Assembly: GCA_020636255.1 (NCBI GenBank)
Contig: JACJYE010000016.1
Coordinates: forward strand, 1 to 64,000
DNA length: 64,000 nucleotides
Reading direction: 5' to 3'
From: Lewinellaceae bacterium
Lineage (GTDB): Bacteria > Bacteroidota > Bacteroidia > Chitinophagales > Saprospiraceae
Numbering within the stretch: position 1 is the first letter of the stretch; each line of letters begins with the position of its first letter. The translations under genes and the position numbers were made by a program. Positions 42,721 through 52,327 of the stretch are shown one piece after another. The notes beneath the pieces are model-generated. The model was not told the DNA's origin, did not search any database, and was given only the letters and a program-made list of their open reading frames with translations.

Positions 42721-42917
42721 CTGGACTTTAGCATTTTAAATCGTACTGAACAATTCTGTAATGCCAATAAAACAAAGAGTTTTGAAAACCAGGGATTTAA
42801 TTTTTAACCTCGCCCCAAAACCACGATGTTAAAAATTAACCAAGGCAGCTTTTCAAACTCTTTGTTTTCAATGGTTTCAGGATTTGATTCAATCATCAAA
42901 AATGCTAAAGTCCAGCT
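42719..42917. mobile_element. 199-bp palindromic miniature element, second family
   Basis: The ends are AGCTGGACTTTAGCATTTT and its complement, a perfect 19-base match. The inside is also symmetric: AAAACAAAGAGTTTTGAAAA faces TTTTCAAACTCTTTGTTTT, and GATTTAATTTTTAAC faces GTTAAAAATTAACC, so the whole element can fold into one long hairpin. No ORF. No second copy in this window and no clear target duplication. Confidence 0.7.
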
Positions 42918-43010
42918 TAGGGATCAAGGGCGCGGGCAGGCGCATTTTATCAATTTTCAACCGCCAGCGCAAAGACAAGCAATATGTGCTGGCTGCCAGG
43001 TATTTGGGAA

Positions 43011-45716
43011 TTAGTGCTCTGCCTTGTCCTGCGGAGACTTCGGCTGCGCATAACCGTAGATCACATACCGTTCGCCGCCGCGCAAGAGCTCTCCATTGTC
43101 CGTCAGGGCGTATTGCGTGATGTCGAACAGGAAAGCGGGGTTCTGCTCCCGGCTGGGTTGCTGATCCAGTTTGAACTGGATGTCGAACCCATGGATCTCT
43201 CCGGGCTTGAGCGAAAAACCGCCGATCCAGGCGCCTTCCCTTTTGATTAGGATGGTATTGCCTTCTACCTCGATACCTTCGCCTTTGCCGCCGGCCCGTT
43301 TCCATTTTGCCAGCAGTTCATCCGACAATTTGACGATGGCCTGGCCCTGCCGGAGAATGTTCCATTCCTTGCTTTCTTCCGGGACGGTGAAGCTTATCCG
43401 GGTGCGCTCTTCCGTTTTGGTGAAGTTGGCGATCAGGATGCCGCCTCCCGCTGCCATTTCAACCACTTCGTCGACAACGGTGATGTTCTTCCAGATGATG
43501 TTATTGTTTTTCAGCACGTTTTGGCCGAGGTTGCCCGTTTCAGGCGACGTCATGCCGTAGGGTGGGGTAGCGGTGCGTTCGAAGCGTGCAAGCAGGCAGA
43601 AGTGCTGCTGGTCGGTACCGAACATGGAATAGTCGGCGGGGTCGGGCGGATACCATTGGAATTCGAGTACGACTTCGCTATGCCCGGGCACGGTGCCCGA
43701 AGGTTGCGTGCCGATAATGCCCCCCATGAGCGCAGGCGTCGTGACGGACCCATCCCAGGGCGCGGGCCAGGAGAGCCCGGTGGACGCCTTTGCCCAGTAA
43801 AGTTTTACCGTAGCGGCGCCGTCCATACAGCCGGCATTGCGCACGCGGACGTAAACGTAGTTTGGCTGGCCGAGCAAGGGGTCGCGGTATTCCGGGTTTT
43901 CATGCACCGTACCCAGGTCGTGGGTTTTTCGCACCCAGATATCAGGGGTAAGGTAGATGGCGCCGGAGGACCGGTTGGGCTCCACGCCTATGTCGTCAGG
44001 AGTGTCCCGGGCCCACAAATGGGCGGAAAGGGCATTGCGGGCGTTGATCCTGCCGAAGCCCATTTCTACGGATTTTCCGCCGGTGTAGGTATAACCGCCA
44101 ACTTTATCACAGCTTTGGGTGATGCAGTCGAATACCTGGGCCGGGGTCAGCGACGGGGTCACCGACAGCATGAGGGCTGCAAGCCCTGCCACTTCAGGGC
44201 AGGCGGCGGAAGTGCCGCCCATGCGGCCTGTATAATCCTGGAAGTTTACGCCGGCATTGGGCAGCATTTCGCCGAGGGCGGGGCAGGGGCCGCCAAAGCC
44301 GCCGGGAGAGTCGTTATAACCGTCGGCGCCGGTGATGTCGGTCGACCATACTTCAAAGCATTCTCCGGCGATCTGGCTGCTGTAGGCCAGGTGTGAAGGC
44401 GCCACGACGTCCAGTGCCGCACCGTCGGGGCTGTAGTTGGCCTGCTGGTCGTTGCGGTCGGAAGCGCCGACGGTCAGCACCGTTGCTACGGCGACGTTGC
44501 CGGGGTAAGAAACAAATCCATTATTGCTTCCGGCATGATGGGCGGTATTACCTGCCGAGAATACGACGACGGCGCCGATGCCCCCCCGCCCGGAAGTGGC
44601 GGCGCTGTTGATAGCGGCGGTGATCACGGGAATATCGGCGGTAGAATTGTAGCCCCAGCTATTGGACAATACGTCGGCGTTGTTGGACCAGGCGAAATTG
44701 ATGGCGTTGGCGTACACCGAGCTGGATACTAAGCCAAAGGGGATGCGCACCGGCATGATGCGGCAGAAGGGGGCCACGCCGGAAACGCCTTCTCCATTGT
44801 CGTGTTCGGCGGCTATGATGCCCGAGCAGGCGGTGCCGTGCGCACCGTCGCCGACGGGCGAAGGGTCGTTGGGGCTGCCGCTGGCAAAGTTGCATCCCGG
44901 AAGGATGTCCAGCCTGGCAAGCGGCAGGTCGTTATTGTTGGAAACGACGCCTTCGTCGAGCACGGCGATCCGGATGGTATTGCTACCCCGGGTCACCTCC
45001 CAGGCTTCTTCAGCATCGATGTCGGCATCCGTCGTGCCGGTATGGCCGTCGTTGATCAGCTGGCCGATGTTGTGCAGGTAGAATTGCCGGGCGTAATAGG
45101 GGTCGGAAGGGGTGTAGTGCTTGACCGTCATGGCCAGGAAATCCGGGTGGGCGAAGGTGGTAAGCCCGCTTTCCTGGATCTCATTGGCAACCTGCAGGGC
45201 CTGCGCGTTCTTCGGTACGGAGATCTGCAGGTAAAAAGATTTGGCGCGGGGCGAAGTGACATCCCTGGCATTGTACTTATCCAGGATCTCTTTACGGCTG
45301 TCGGCGGAGGCCCCTTCTTTGAAGGCCAGGCAGATGACATCCGTTACGCCCATCATCTGGTCGTCGGGGGTCAGGTATATGGGGTTGGCAGCCAGTACGC
45401 CTTCCATCTCCCTGGCCCGGCCGACGAGTTCCCTGACGGAGCCTTCTTCCTTTGTGCGGAGGATGTAAGCATTTTCATACTCGTATTCTACTTCGCCCCA
45501 CTGCGGAAGCATCTTTTTTAGTTCATCGAGCCTGGTGGAGTCGAACTTGACGACAAAGTGTGTGGAAGATTCCCGCAGGGCGATCTTTTCCTGCGTTCCG
45601 TGGTAGTACAATTCCTGCCCGCCGGTGGGTTTCTGGCAATCCGTAATGGCGAGCAACGACAACATCATCCATATCAGGTGGATGAAGGGCCTGGTGAAAA
45701 AGTCCCTTGGTTTCAT
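43011..45716 (-). CDS. Subtilisin-like serine protease (S8)
   Basis: A 901-residue exported subtilase. Residues 1-30 are hydrophobic with Cys27 (ITDC, an imperfect lipobox). A long prosegment-like region follows (about 50-195). The S8 catalytic domain has Asp254 in AVLDEGV (DEG instead of the usual DTG/DSG), His293 in GAHGTACSGI, the oxyanion Asn390 in VFSAGN, and Ser503 in GGTSAACPEVAG. The C-terminal 330 residues are beta-rich (YVYVRVRNAGC, VVLEFQWYPPDPADYS), with no T9SS sorting domain at the end (IYGYAQPKSPQDKAEH). It probably works on the cell surface or in the periplasm on proteins. Monocistronic. Confidence 0.88.
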   Translation of the reverse strand: MKPRDFFTRPFIHLIWMMLSLLAITDCQKPTGGQELYYHGTQEKIALRESSTHFVVKFDSTRLDELKKMLPQWGEVEYEYENAYILRTKEEGSVRELVGRAREMEGVLAANPIYLTPDDQMMGVTDVICLAFKEGASADSRKEILDKYNARDVTSPRAKSFYLQISVPKNAQALQVANEIQESGLTTFAHPDFLAMTVKHYTPSDPYYARQFYLHNIGQLINDGHTGTTDADIDAEEAWEVTRGSNTIRIAVLDEGVVSNNNDLPLARLDILPGCNFASGSPNDPSPVGDGAHGTACSGIIAAEHDNGEGVSGVAPFCRIMPVRIPFGLVSSSVYANAINFAWSNNADVLSNSWGYNSTADIPVITAAINSAATSGRGGIGAVVVFSAGNTAHHAGSNNGFVSYPGNVAVATVLTVGASDRNDQQANYSPDGAALDVVAPSHLAYSSQIAGECFEVWSTDITGADGYNDSPGGFGGPCPALGEMLPNAGVNFQDYTGRMGGTSAACPEVAGLAALMLSVTPSLTPAQVFDCITQSCDKVGGYTYTGGKSVEMGFGRINARNALSAHLWARDTPDDIGVEPNRSSGAIYLTPDIWVRKTHDLGTVHENPEYRDPLLGQPNYVYVRVRNAGCMDGAATVKLYWAKASTGLSWPAPWDGSVTTPALMGGIIGTQPSGTVPGHSEVVLEFQWYPPDPADYSMFGTDQQHFCLLARFERTATPPYGMTSPETGNLGQNVLKNNNIIWKNITVVDEVVEMAAGGGILIANFTKTEERTRISFTVPEESKEWNILRQGQAIVKLSDELLAKWKRAGGKGEGIEVEGNTILIKREGAWIGGFSLKPGEIHGFDIQFKLDQQPSREQNPAFLFDITQYALTDNGELLRGGERYVIYGYAQPKSPQDKAEH

Positions 45717-45764
45717 TTTTTTGGTTTTTTGAAGGTATAAAAATGTATTGTTTCCAGCTTTCTC

Positions 45765-46715
45765 TTACTCGAGCAGCACTTTTCCTGTTTGTATTACCTT
45801 TTCTGCATTGTACAGCGTATAAAAATAGAAGCCTTTTGCAAGGCCGTTCAAGCCGATAACCTGGGGCCCGGATGCCGCGCCTTCCTGAGAAAAGGCCAGG
45901 GCGCCCCGGGCGTCAAAAAGCAGAAAGCGGTAACGGCCGCCGGGAGTATCCCCGAGGCCCAGGTATAATGTGCCTCTGCTCGGGTTGGGGTAGATATGCC
46001 CCTTACTTATTTTTCCTTCCGTTTTTGTATTCGTTACATTTCCGCTCAGAAAAATATCATCTATCCAAAGTGCCGTGCCTGGATTAGCACCTGAACCTGC
46101 CGGGGCATTCAGCAGGTTGGAAGCGATGAGCGTTTTACTGGCCGAGAACACAAGCTGCAGGACGTCGGGCCACTGGCTGGAGTAATAAGCGATGGGTATG
46201 GCAATGGCGGTATAGGTATCGGCTTCTTCTACTATGGCGGCGCTGCCTTCCCCTACTACCGGGCCCGCCTCGCCGTTTGGGCCGAGCTGCAGCAGAACGA
46301 TATGAACAAAACCGGTATCCGTACCTTCCCGGTGGAATTTATAGCTGAAATGCAAAACTTCGGGCCGCTCCTGGTAAGGGATGCCGTGAGGTAGCTGCGG
46401 AAAGGTACTGAGGCCGCCGCAGGCCATAAAGCCGATATAGGCCTGGTTGCGCTCCAGGTCGTCGATGCATGCCTTTGTCTCCAGCAAGGCAGCCCATTGG
46501 CCGCTGTTGCTGTCATCCGTCCTGCTGGCCGAGAACACTGGCGGGTAACAGGGCAGAGCGGGGTAATCCGCATTGGTAAGCCACCCGGCAGGCCGTTCAT
46601 GGCCATTTGCGTCCTCCCAGTTTTCCATTCCCTCATTAGGCAATCCCTGGCCGACGGCCGTTAATGCGAGGCTGGTTGCGGCCAGCGCCAAAACGATAGG
46701 CTTTGCGTTCATCAT
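45765..46715 (-). CDS. Secreted T9SS cargo, PCMD-like beta domain
   Basis: A 316-residue protein: signal peptide (AKPIVLALAATSLALTAVGQ), a beta-sandwich of about 200 residues starting with LPNEGMENWEDANGHERPAG followed by WLTNADYP, which resembles putative carbohydrate-metabolism domains (GFENW ... PDGW), and a T9SS type A C-terminal domain (IYPNPSRGTLYLGL ... GFYFYTL). Secreted and anchored by the T9SS. A carbohydrate-binding role is plausible but not shown. It lies upstream of the subtilase on the same strand with a 48-bp gap, so the two may be cotranscribed. Confidence 0.78.
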   Translation of the reverse strand: MMNAKPIVLALAATSLALTAVGQGLPNEGMENWEDANGHERPAGWLTNADYPALPCYPPVFSASRTDDSNSGQWAALLETKACIDDLERNQAYIGFMACGGLSTFPQLPHGIPYQERPEVLHFSYKFHREGTDTGFVHIVLLQLGPNGEAGPVVGEGSAAIVEEADTYTAIAIPIAYYSSQWPDVLQLVFSASKTLIASNLLNAPAGSGANPGTALWIDDIFLSGNVTNTKTEGKISKGHIYPNPSRGTLYLGLGDTPGGRYRFLLFDARGALAFSQEGAASGPQVIGLNGLAKGFYFYTLYNAEKVIQTGKVLLE

Positions 46716-46796
46716 CGTACAAGGTATTGAAATAGGATTGAGCTGTCAATACCTGCTTCTGTGTAAGAGAAGCACATTTACCTGTATATTTACCCC

Positions 46797-47786
46797 ATGC
46801 CAGCATTCCGCACCATCGTTTCCATGCCGGAGTATCCTTTCCGCATCAGCTATCCAAACCAGTTGCTGAGCCTGGGCTCCTGTTTTGCCGAGCACATAGG
46901 CCGGAAGCTGGAGGAACGGCATTTTCCAAGCCTGCTCAACCCGTTCGGCATACAGTACAACCCCGTATCCATTGCCCGGGGGCTGGAGCGTTTGTTGCAG
47001 GATGCCCCTTTCCGGCCCCATGAACTGCTGGAGCACCAGGGCCTATGGCATAGCTTCTGGCACCACGGCGTTTTTTCTCATCCCAACCTGGAGCAGGCCC
47101 TGGCGGGCATGAACAATGCCTATCGGCGTGCCCAGGCTTTCCTGCTTTCGGCCAACCGGCTGATCCTCACCCTGGGCACGGCCCATGTGTTCGTATATCG
47201 CCCCACAGGAGACGTGGTGGCCAACTGCCATAAGTTGCCGGGCAGCGCGTTCGACAGGCGCCGCATCAGCCCCCGCGAGGCCATGGCGGCCCTGGAGCCG
47301 GTTTTACAGGAGCTCAGGCTCAGGCTTCCTGAGCTCGAAGTGATCCTGACCATCAGCCCGGTGCGCCACATCCGCGACGGGCTGGTGGAAAACCAGCGCA
47401 GCAAATCTGTTTTGCTGCTGGCCGCGGCGGAGCTGGCCCGGCAACATGGTTTCATACACTATTTTCCCGCTTATGAGATCGTGGTGGACGAGCTGCGCGA
47501 CTACCGTTTTTACGAAGCGGACATGATCCACCCCAGCGCGCTGGCCGTCGATTACATCTGGGAGCGCTTCGGGCAGGCCTTTTTTGAGGAAGAAACCCAC
47601 AGGATCGTACAGCGGGTGGAAAAAATAAGGGCAGCAAGCCAGCATCGCCCCTTTCATCCGCGGTCGGCGGAACACCAACGGTTTCTCGGCCAGCAGTTGT
47701 CGCTCATCGATGCGCTGGAACGGGAATTCCCCTTTCTGAAGCTGGAACAGGAACGCCGTATTTTCAAATCTCAGCTGGAGCTGTGA
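46797..47786 (+). CDS. GSCFA domain protein
   Basis: A 329-residue protein of the GSCFA family, named after the motif visible at residues 27-31 (LSLGSCFAEHIG). Other conserved stretches are NPFGIQYNPVSIARGL, LILTLGTAHVFVY, LTISPVRHIRDG and FYEADMIHPSALAVDYIWERF. The fold resembles SGNH/GDSL hydrolases: Ser in GSCF as nucleophile and DMIHPS as the Asp-x-x-His block. The substrate is unknown, and these proteins are common in Bacteroidota and some proteobacteria. No signal peptide is seen. A second Met lies nine codons in. Confidence 0.85.
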   Translation: MPAFRTIVSMPEYPFRISYPNQLLSLGSCFAEHIGRKLEERHFPSLLNPFGIQYNPVSIARGLERLLQDAPFRPHELLEHQGLWHSFWHHGVFSHPNLEQALAGMNNAYRRAQAFLLSANRLILTLGTAHVFVYRPTGDVVANCHKLPGSAFDRRRISPREAMAALEPVLQELRLRLPELEVILTISPVRHIRDGLVENQRSKSVLLLAAAELARQHGFIHYFPAYEIVVDELRDYRFYEADMIHPSALAVDYIWERFGQAFFEEETHRIVQRVEKIRAASQHRPFHPRSAEHQRFLGQQLSLIDALEREFPFLKLEQERRIFKSQLEL

Positions 47787-47826
47787 ACAAAAAAGTATTT
47801 ATTGCATTCGTTCAAAAAAAGATGAT

Positions 47827-49254
47827 ATGAAGCGATTTTTTCCGATCTACCTCACTTTGTTCTTTATTGCCGGTTCGCTATCCGCGCAGAACCTGGTAAG
47901 CGTCACCTACAAGGGAGGGCGCACCAAGGCCCAGATGGTGTCCCAGTTCGGCATTTTCATGCAGTACGGCGTGGATATGTACAAATTCCAGTACACAACC
48001 CCCGACGTGCACGGGCAGCTCGATACGGCATCCGGCCTGTTCGTCCTGCCGCGTGTTGAGGGCGCTTCGCTGCCCCTGCTGGTGTACCAGCACGGCACGG
48101 TGGGCTCCAAAACGGAAGTGCCTTCCCATCTGTCGGGCGGTTACGAACTGGCTATGGTGTACGCTGCGGTGGGCTATGCTACCGTAGCTCCCGATTTCCT
48201 GGGCCTGGGCGACGCCCGCGGCTTCCATCCCTACCTGCACGCCGCCACCGAAGCTTCCGCAGCTATCGACATGCTGTTTGCCGCGCGGGAATTCCTGGAA
48301 GGCAATGAAGGTTTCGAACATAACGGCAGGCTGTTCATAACGGGTTATTCCCAGGGCGGGCATGCTTCGGCAGCTCTGCACCGGGAACTGGAGGCCCATT
48401 ATTCCGACGAATGGACGGTAACGGCGGCAGCACACATGTCGGGGCCTTATCGCCTGTCGGGAACGATCCAGGAGTTTGCCAACAACGAAGAGGCGTACAG
48501 CGTGCCGGCCTACGTGCCCAACATGATCCTGGGCCTGAACGAGGCCTACCAGCTGTACTCCGACATGTCACAGGTTTTCAAGGAGCCCTATCTCAGCCCC
48601 ATCGAAAGTTATTACAACGGCCAGACAGGCCTCTGGCCGCTGAACCAGACGCTGACGAACCTGCTGACGGCGGAGGCCGGGGCCGCTATTCCCAAATACA
48701 TGCTTCAGGACAGCATCCGGGAGGCTATAGCCACCAACCCCAACCACCCGCTCAACCTCGCCATTGCCGATAACGACGTGTACGACTGGGCGCCACAGGC
48801 GCCGACCCGTTTGTACTATTGCATGGCCGATGAGCAGGTGCCCTATATCAACAGCATCGTAGCGGATTCGGTGATGAACGCCAACGGTGCGCCCAACGTG
48901 CAGGCCATCGATGCCGACCCTGCGGCCGACCACGGAGGGTGTGTGGAGCCTGCAGTCACCCGGGCCATCTTTTTCTTCGGGCCGTTGCAGAGCCTGGTGG
49001 TGGGCGCCAAAGAAGTTACGGCATCCGCTCCGGCCTGGCTTTTCCCCAACCCTGCCTCCGGCGTTTTCTGGGTTGATGGCCTGCACGCCGGCGACGAACT
49101 GATCCTGCACGCAGCTGACGGGCAGCTGATGGGGCGACGGCGCAGCAGTGGCGAGCGGGTGGAATGGCCCCTCGAAGGATGTGCTCCCGGCATCTACTGG
49201 TTACAGGTGCTCGGCGTTAAAGGCGCCGAGGTGCTGAAGGTGGTGGTAGAATAA
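47827..49254 (+). CDS. Secreted alpha/beta hydrolase (lipase-like) with T9SS domain
   Basis: A 475-residue secreted hydrolase. The signal peptide (FFPIYLTLFFIAGSLSAQ) is followed by a hydrolase fold with YQHGTVGS (oxyanion), GYSQGGHAS (nucleophile Ser), an Asp in CMADEQVPY and DHGGC (His). The layout matches fungal/bacterial secretory lipases or prolyl-peptidase-like esterases. A T9SS type A sorting domain ends the protein (FPNPASGVFWVDGL ... GIYWLQVLGV). It would act outside the cell on lipids or esters. It starts 41 bp after the GSCFA gene stop on the same strand. Confidence 0.85.
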   Translation: MKRFFPIYLTLFFIAGSLSAQNLVSVTYKGGRTKAQMVSQFGIFMQYGVDMYKFQYTTPDVHGQLDTASGLFVLPRVEGASLPLLVYQHGTVGSKTEVPSHLSGGYELAMVYAAVGYATVAPDFLGLGDARGFHPYLHAATEASAAIDMLFAAREFLEGNEGFEHNGRLFITGYSQGGHASAALHRELEAHYSDEWTVTAAAHMSGPYRLSGTIQEFANNEEAYSVPAYVPNMILGLNEAYQLYSDMSQVFKEPYLSPIESYYNGQTGLWPLNQTLTNLLTAEAGAAIPKYMLQDSIREAIATNPNHPLNLAIADNDVYDWAPQAPTRLYYCMADEQVPYINSIVADSVMNANGAPNVQAIDADPAADHGGCVEPAVTRAIFFFGPLQSLVVGAKEVTASAPAWLFPNPASGVFWVDGLHAGDELILHAADGQLMGRRRSSGERVEWPLEGCAPGIYWLQVLGVKGAEVLKVVVE

Positions 49255-49342
49255 GGAAAGCGGGTGCGGGTTCTTAAAACACAGCCCCTCGGCCATCCGT
49301 TATTCTTTTATTCCACCTCGAACGCACTACAACCGAAACCGA

Positions 49343-51904
49343 ATGCGCCCATATCTTATTACTCTTGTTTTATGTGTGATATTTTCCAATGGAGTTGCCG
49401 CTCAAACCGCATTACAGGCCATTGAGGCCGGAGAATTCGGTGCGGCAGAGGCCAGCCTGCGGGCTGCGTTGGCGCAGGAGCCGGAAAACCCCGAAGCCTG
49501 TTACGGCCTTGCCCGGCTGTATGCCGAACAGTCCTATACGGCATATAACCCCGATACGGCATATACCTACCTTCGCCTGGCCCAGCGTTACTTCCGGCGC
49601 TTGAGCAAAGGGCGGCAGAATAAGCTGGAACGGCAGGATGCCGGCGCCGATTCCATGCGAAAGCTCAGGAACGAGCTGCGGGAAAAAGGCCTGGCCTTTG
49701 CTTTGGAAAAGGGCAGCAGCGAGGCCATAACCCACTATATGGAGCTGTACAGCCGCCTGAACCAGGAGTACGAAACGCGGGCCATGTCGGCCTTCCTGCA
49801 GCTGCGCTTTGAGGAGCTGAAGGAGCAGGGGCAGTATGATTCGCTGCGCTTGTTCGCGCTTGCACAGGAGGGCAATTTCAAGGAATACCTGCCGGCGTCG
49901 ATCCCGGCCCTGCACGATGCCGTGATCACCGCTTTTTTCCGCGATCGGGATAGCAGCCAGCTCGATGCGCTGTATTTCCTGTTGAAAAACTTCCCGCCGG
50001 CCACCCGCCGCCTGGATGCCCCGCTGAGCGCCGCCCTTATGAAGAGCCCGTATATTACCCAGGCGGAAAACCAGCTGCGCGGCGCCGACTTTCGCTATCT
50101 GCCCAAAACGGTAGCGGTGATCTACTACTACCATTACATCACCGGTGAATGGAGCGACCTGCTGGGGTTTCAGAACCGCTATCCGGAATACGCGGATTCT
50201 TTCGGTATTCAACGGGCTTTTGCGATAGCACGTTCTGCGCCCGACTTGAAAGAGGGCTTTACTGAAAACAGAAGAGCAGTTTACGAACGTTATATCCAGC
50301 AGGCCGCCCCTGCGCATAAGGCATACCGGGCGCTGCTACAGGCCATCGCTCCCGACCTGGAAAGCGGCCAGTGGGCGCGGGCAGCTGCTACTGCTGAGCG
50401 CTTCGCCCCGGCTTTCGGTGAAGGTAACAGGCATATTCAGGGCCTGTTGGAAATATTGAACCGGCCGGAAGAAGGGCTGGAGCCGGAGCGGCTTGCCGGA
50501 GCGGTCAACAGCTCGCTGGGCGAGTATTCTCCGGTCATCTCCGCCGATGGGCAACGGCTCTATTTTTGCCGAAATCTAAATGGCAATGAAGATATCTTCT
50601 GGTCCGAGCGCCAGGGCGACAGCTGGCCTGAGGCCTTTCCTCTGGAAGCCCTCAATACGGAAGAAAGCCACGAGGCTCCGCTGGCACTGTCATCGGATGG
50701 CACGACACTGCTGATGTACGACGGCGGCATTGTGAAGTATACCAATAAAACGGCCGAAGGCTGGTCTGCTCCGCATTCTTTTTTCAACGAGTATGCTGCA
50801 CCCGAGTGGCAGGGCACGACGGCTTTCGCTTCCAACCGGGAAGCCGCTATTTTTGCTGCGCGCACCATCAATGTGGTAGGCGCCCGCAATGAAGACAATA
50901 TCGACCTTTTTGTTTCCTTCCGCCGGCCCGACGGTAGCTGGACGCCTCCGGCCAATCTGGGCCCTACGCTGAATACGCCTTTCGAAGACCGTTCGCCCTT
51001 CCTGCACCCCGACATGCGCACCCTCTATTTCAGCTCCGCCGGCCATAGCGGCCTGGGGAAGCTCGATGTATACGTCACGACCCGGGTCGGCGAGGGCTGG
51101 TTCGACTGGACGGAGCCGGCCAACCTGGGCAAAGAGATCAACGGGCCGGGCAACGATTGGGGGTATCGCATTACAACCGACGGCACTACCGCCTATTTTT
51201 CGGGCAGCGTGCAGGGCGAGCGGGAAGACCTTTATCAGGTTGGGGTGCCGGAACGATACCGCCCCCAACCCGTTACAGCAATCGCGGGGCGCCTGCTCGG
51301 TTTGGACGGCCAGCCCGTCAAGGCGTCGATCGTGCTGGAGGACCTGAGTACCGGTGAAGAGGCCGGCATCGCCATGCCCGACCCGGAAACCGGGGCTTTT
51401 TTTATTACCCTGCCTTCCGGCAAATTGTACAGCTATACCGTCAGTGGTGAAGGCTTGTACCCGCAGAGCAACAATATCGACCTGAGAAAGGCTACCACGG
51501 GCCATACTGTTGCGCAAGACATTACAGCGCCTACCATCGAGGAGATCCGGAACGGCGGCATCAGCCTGTCGCTGAACAACCTCTTTTTCGATACCGATAA
51601 ATACGAGATCAAGCCGGAATCCTTTCCGGAGCTCAACCGCCTGGCCGAGCTGCTCCAGTCCTATGGGTTGGTGGTTGAGATCGCCGGCCATACGGATAAC
51701 GTGGGTGCGGAAGCTTATAACCAGGAGCTGTCTCAAAACCGGGCTTCCGCTGTCCGGTCCTATCTTCTGGACAAAGGGTGCCTGCCCCGGCAGGCCACTG
51801 CACGGGGGTATGGCCTGTCGCAGCCCATTGCCGGTAACGATACGGAGGCAGGCCGTGCGCTGAACCGGAGGGTGGAGATCCGGTTCATAGGGGAGAGTGA
51901 GTAA
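49343..51904 (+). CDS. PorE-like OmpA family protein (TPR, PD40, CRD, OmpA)
   Basis: An 853-residue exported protein with four modules in order: signal peptide and TPR region (about 20-120, AIEAGEFGAAEASLRAALAQ), a long helical part, PD40 beta-propeller repeats (about 385-620, GEYSPVISADGQRLYFCRNL, SPFLHPDMRTLYFSS), a carboxypeptidase-regulatory-like domain (about 640-715) and an OmpA peptidoglycan-binding domain (about 745-850, FDTDKYEIKPESFPELNRLA, GHTDNVGAEAYNQELSQNRA). This arrangement is the one described for the T9SS protein PorE of Porphyromonas, so a T9SS role at the peptidoglycan layer is plausible; many paralogues share it, so the symbol is not assigned. Confidence 0.85.
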   Translation: MRPYLITLVLCVIFSNGVAAQTALQAIEAGEFGAAEASLRAALAQEPENPEACYGLARLYAEQSYTAYNPDTAYTYLRLAQRYFRRLSKGRQNKLERQDAGADSMRKLRNELREKGLAFALEKGSSEAITHYMELYSRLNQEYETRAMSAFLQLRFEELKEQGQYDSLRLFALAQEGNFKEYLPASIPALHDAVITAFFRDRDSSQLDALYFLLKNFPPATRRLDAPLSAALMKSPYITQAENQLRGADFRYLPKTVAVIYYYHYITGEWSDLLGFQNRYPEYADSFGIQRAFAIARSAPDLKEGFTENRRAVYERYIQQAAPAHKAYRALLQAIAPDLESGQWARAAATAERFAPAFGEGNRHIQGLLEILNRPEEGLEPERLAGAVNSSLGEYSPVISADGQRLYFCRNLNGNEDIFWSERQGDSWPEAFPLEALNTEESHEAPLALSSDGTTLLMYDGGIVKYTNKTAEGWSAPHSFFNEYAAPEWQGTTAFASNREAAIFAARTINVVGARNEDNIDLFVSFRRPDGSWTPPANLGPTLNTPFEDRSPFLHPDMRTLYFSSAGHSGLGKLDVYVTTRVGEGWFDWTEPANLGKEINGPGNDWGYRITTDGTTAYFSGSVQGEREDLYQVGVPERYRPQPVTAIAGRLLGLDGQPVKASIVLEDLSTGEEAGIAMPDPETGAFFITLPSGKLYSYTVSGEGLYPQSNNIDLRKATTGHTVAQDITAPTIEEIRNGGISLSLNNLFFDTDKYEIKPESFPELNRLAELLQSYGLVVEIAGHTDNVGAEAYNQELSQNRASAVRSYLLDKGCLPRQATARGYGLSQPIAGNDTEAGRALNRRVEIRFIGESE

Positions 51905-51952
51905 AAGCATCGCTCGCTGAGCACAGTGGCTTCAACTATTCCAGCCTGTATC

Positions 51953-51982
51953 TTGTTTCATGAACATATATTCATATCTTTG
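51953..51982 (+). promoter_or_regulatory. Promoter and possible operator of the ArsR gene
   Basis: TTG, 19 bases, TATCTTTG: an exact fit to the Bacteroidota consensus, ending 5 bases before the start codon. Between the two boxes is the dyad ATGAACATATATTCAT (51960-51975), well placed for autorepression by the ArsR protein. A -7 box this close to the start implies a very short or leaderless message, so the assignment has some risk. Confidence 0.5.
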
Positions 51983-51987
51983 CAGTT

Positions 51988-52305
51988 ATGGAAAGCAAAA
52001 CAGGAGTAATCAAGGAACAGGAAGCGGAAAAACTGGAACGCATTGCTTTTATCCTGAAGACAGTGGCGCACCCTATGCGGCTGGGCATCATCCACCTGCT
52101 GGAGCAATACCCCCGCCTGTCCGTCTCGGAGATCTGTGAAAAGCTGGGCAGTGAGCAATCCCTGACGTCCCATCACCTGCAGAATATGCGGCTGAAAGGC
52201 ATCCTGAGTGTCAAGCGGGAAGGGCGCAGCATGATGTATTCCCTGAAAGAGAGGGATGTCTCGCTCATCATCGAGTGCCTTGAGAATTGCCAGTGTAATA
52301 TGTAA
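51988..52305 (+). CDS. ArsR-family winged-helix regulator
   Basis: A 105-residue ArsR/SmtB-type repressor: LKTVAHPMRLGIIHLLEQYP, recognition helix SLTSHHLQNMRLKGIL, wing VKREGRSMMYSL. There is no CVC metal motif in the recognition helix region; Cys50, and a C-terminal cluster ECLENCQC (Cys97, Cys101, Cys103), could sense metal, metalloid or persulfide. It heads a plus-strand run with a methyltransferase 22 bp away, DUF983, Crp and SulP. The 16-bp dyad in its own promoter suggests autoregulation. Confidence 0.85.
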   Translation: MESKTGVIKEQEAEKLERIAFILKTVAHPMRLGIIHLLEQYPRLSVSEICEKLGSEQSLTSHHLQNMRLKGILSVKREGRSMMYSLKERDVSLIIECLENCQCNM

Positions 52306-52327
52306 TGCCGCCAAACAAGTGCTCCGC

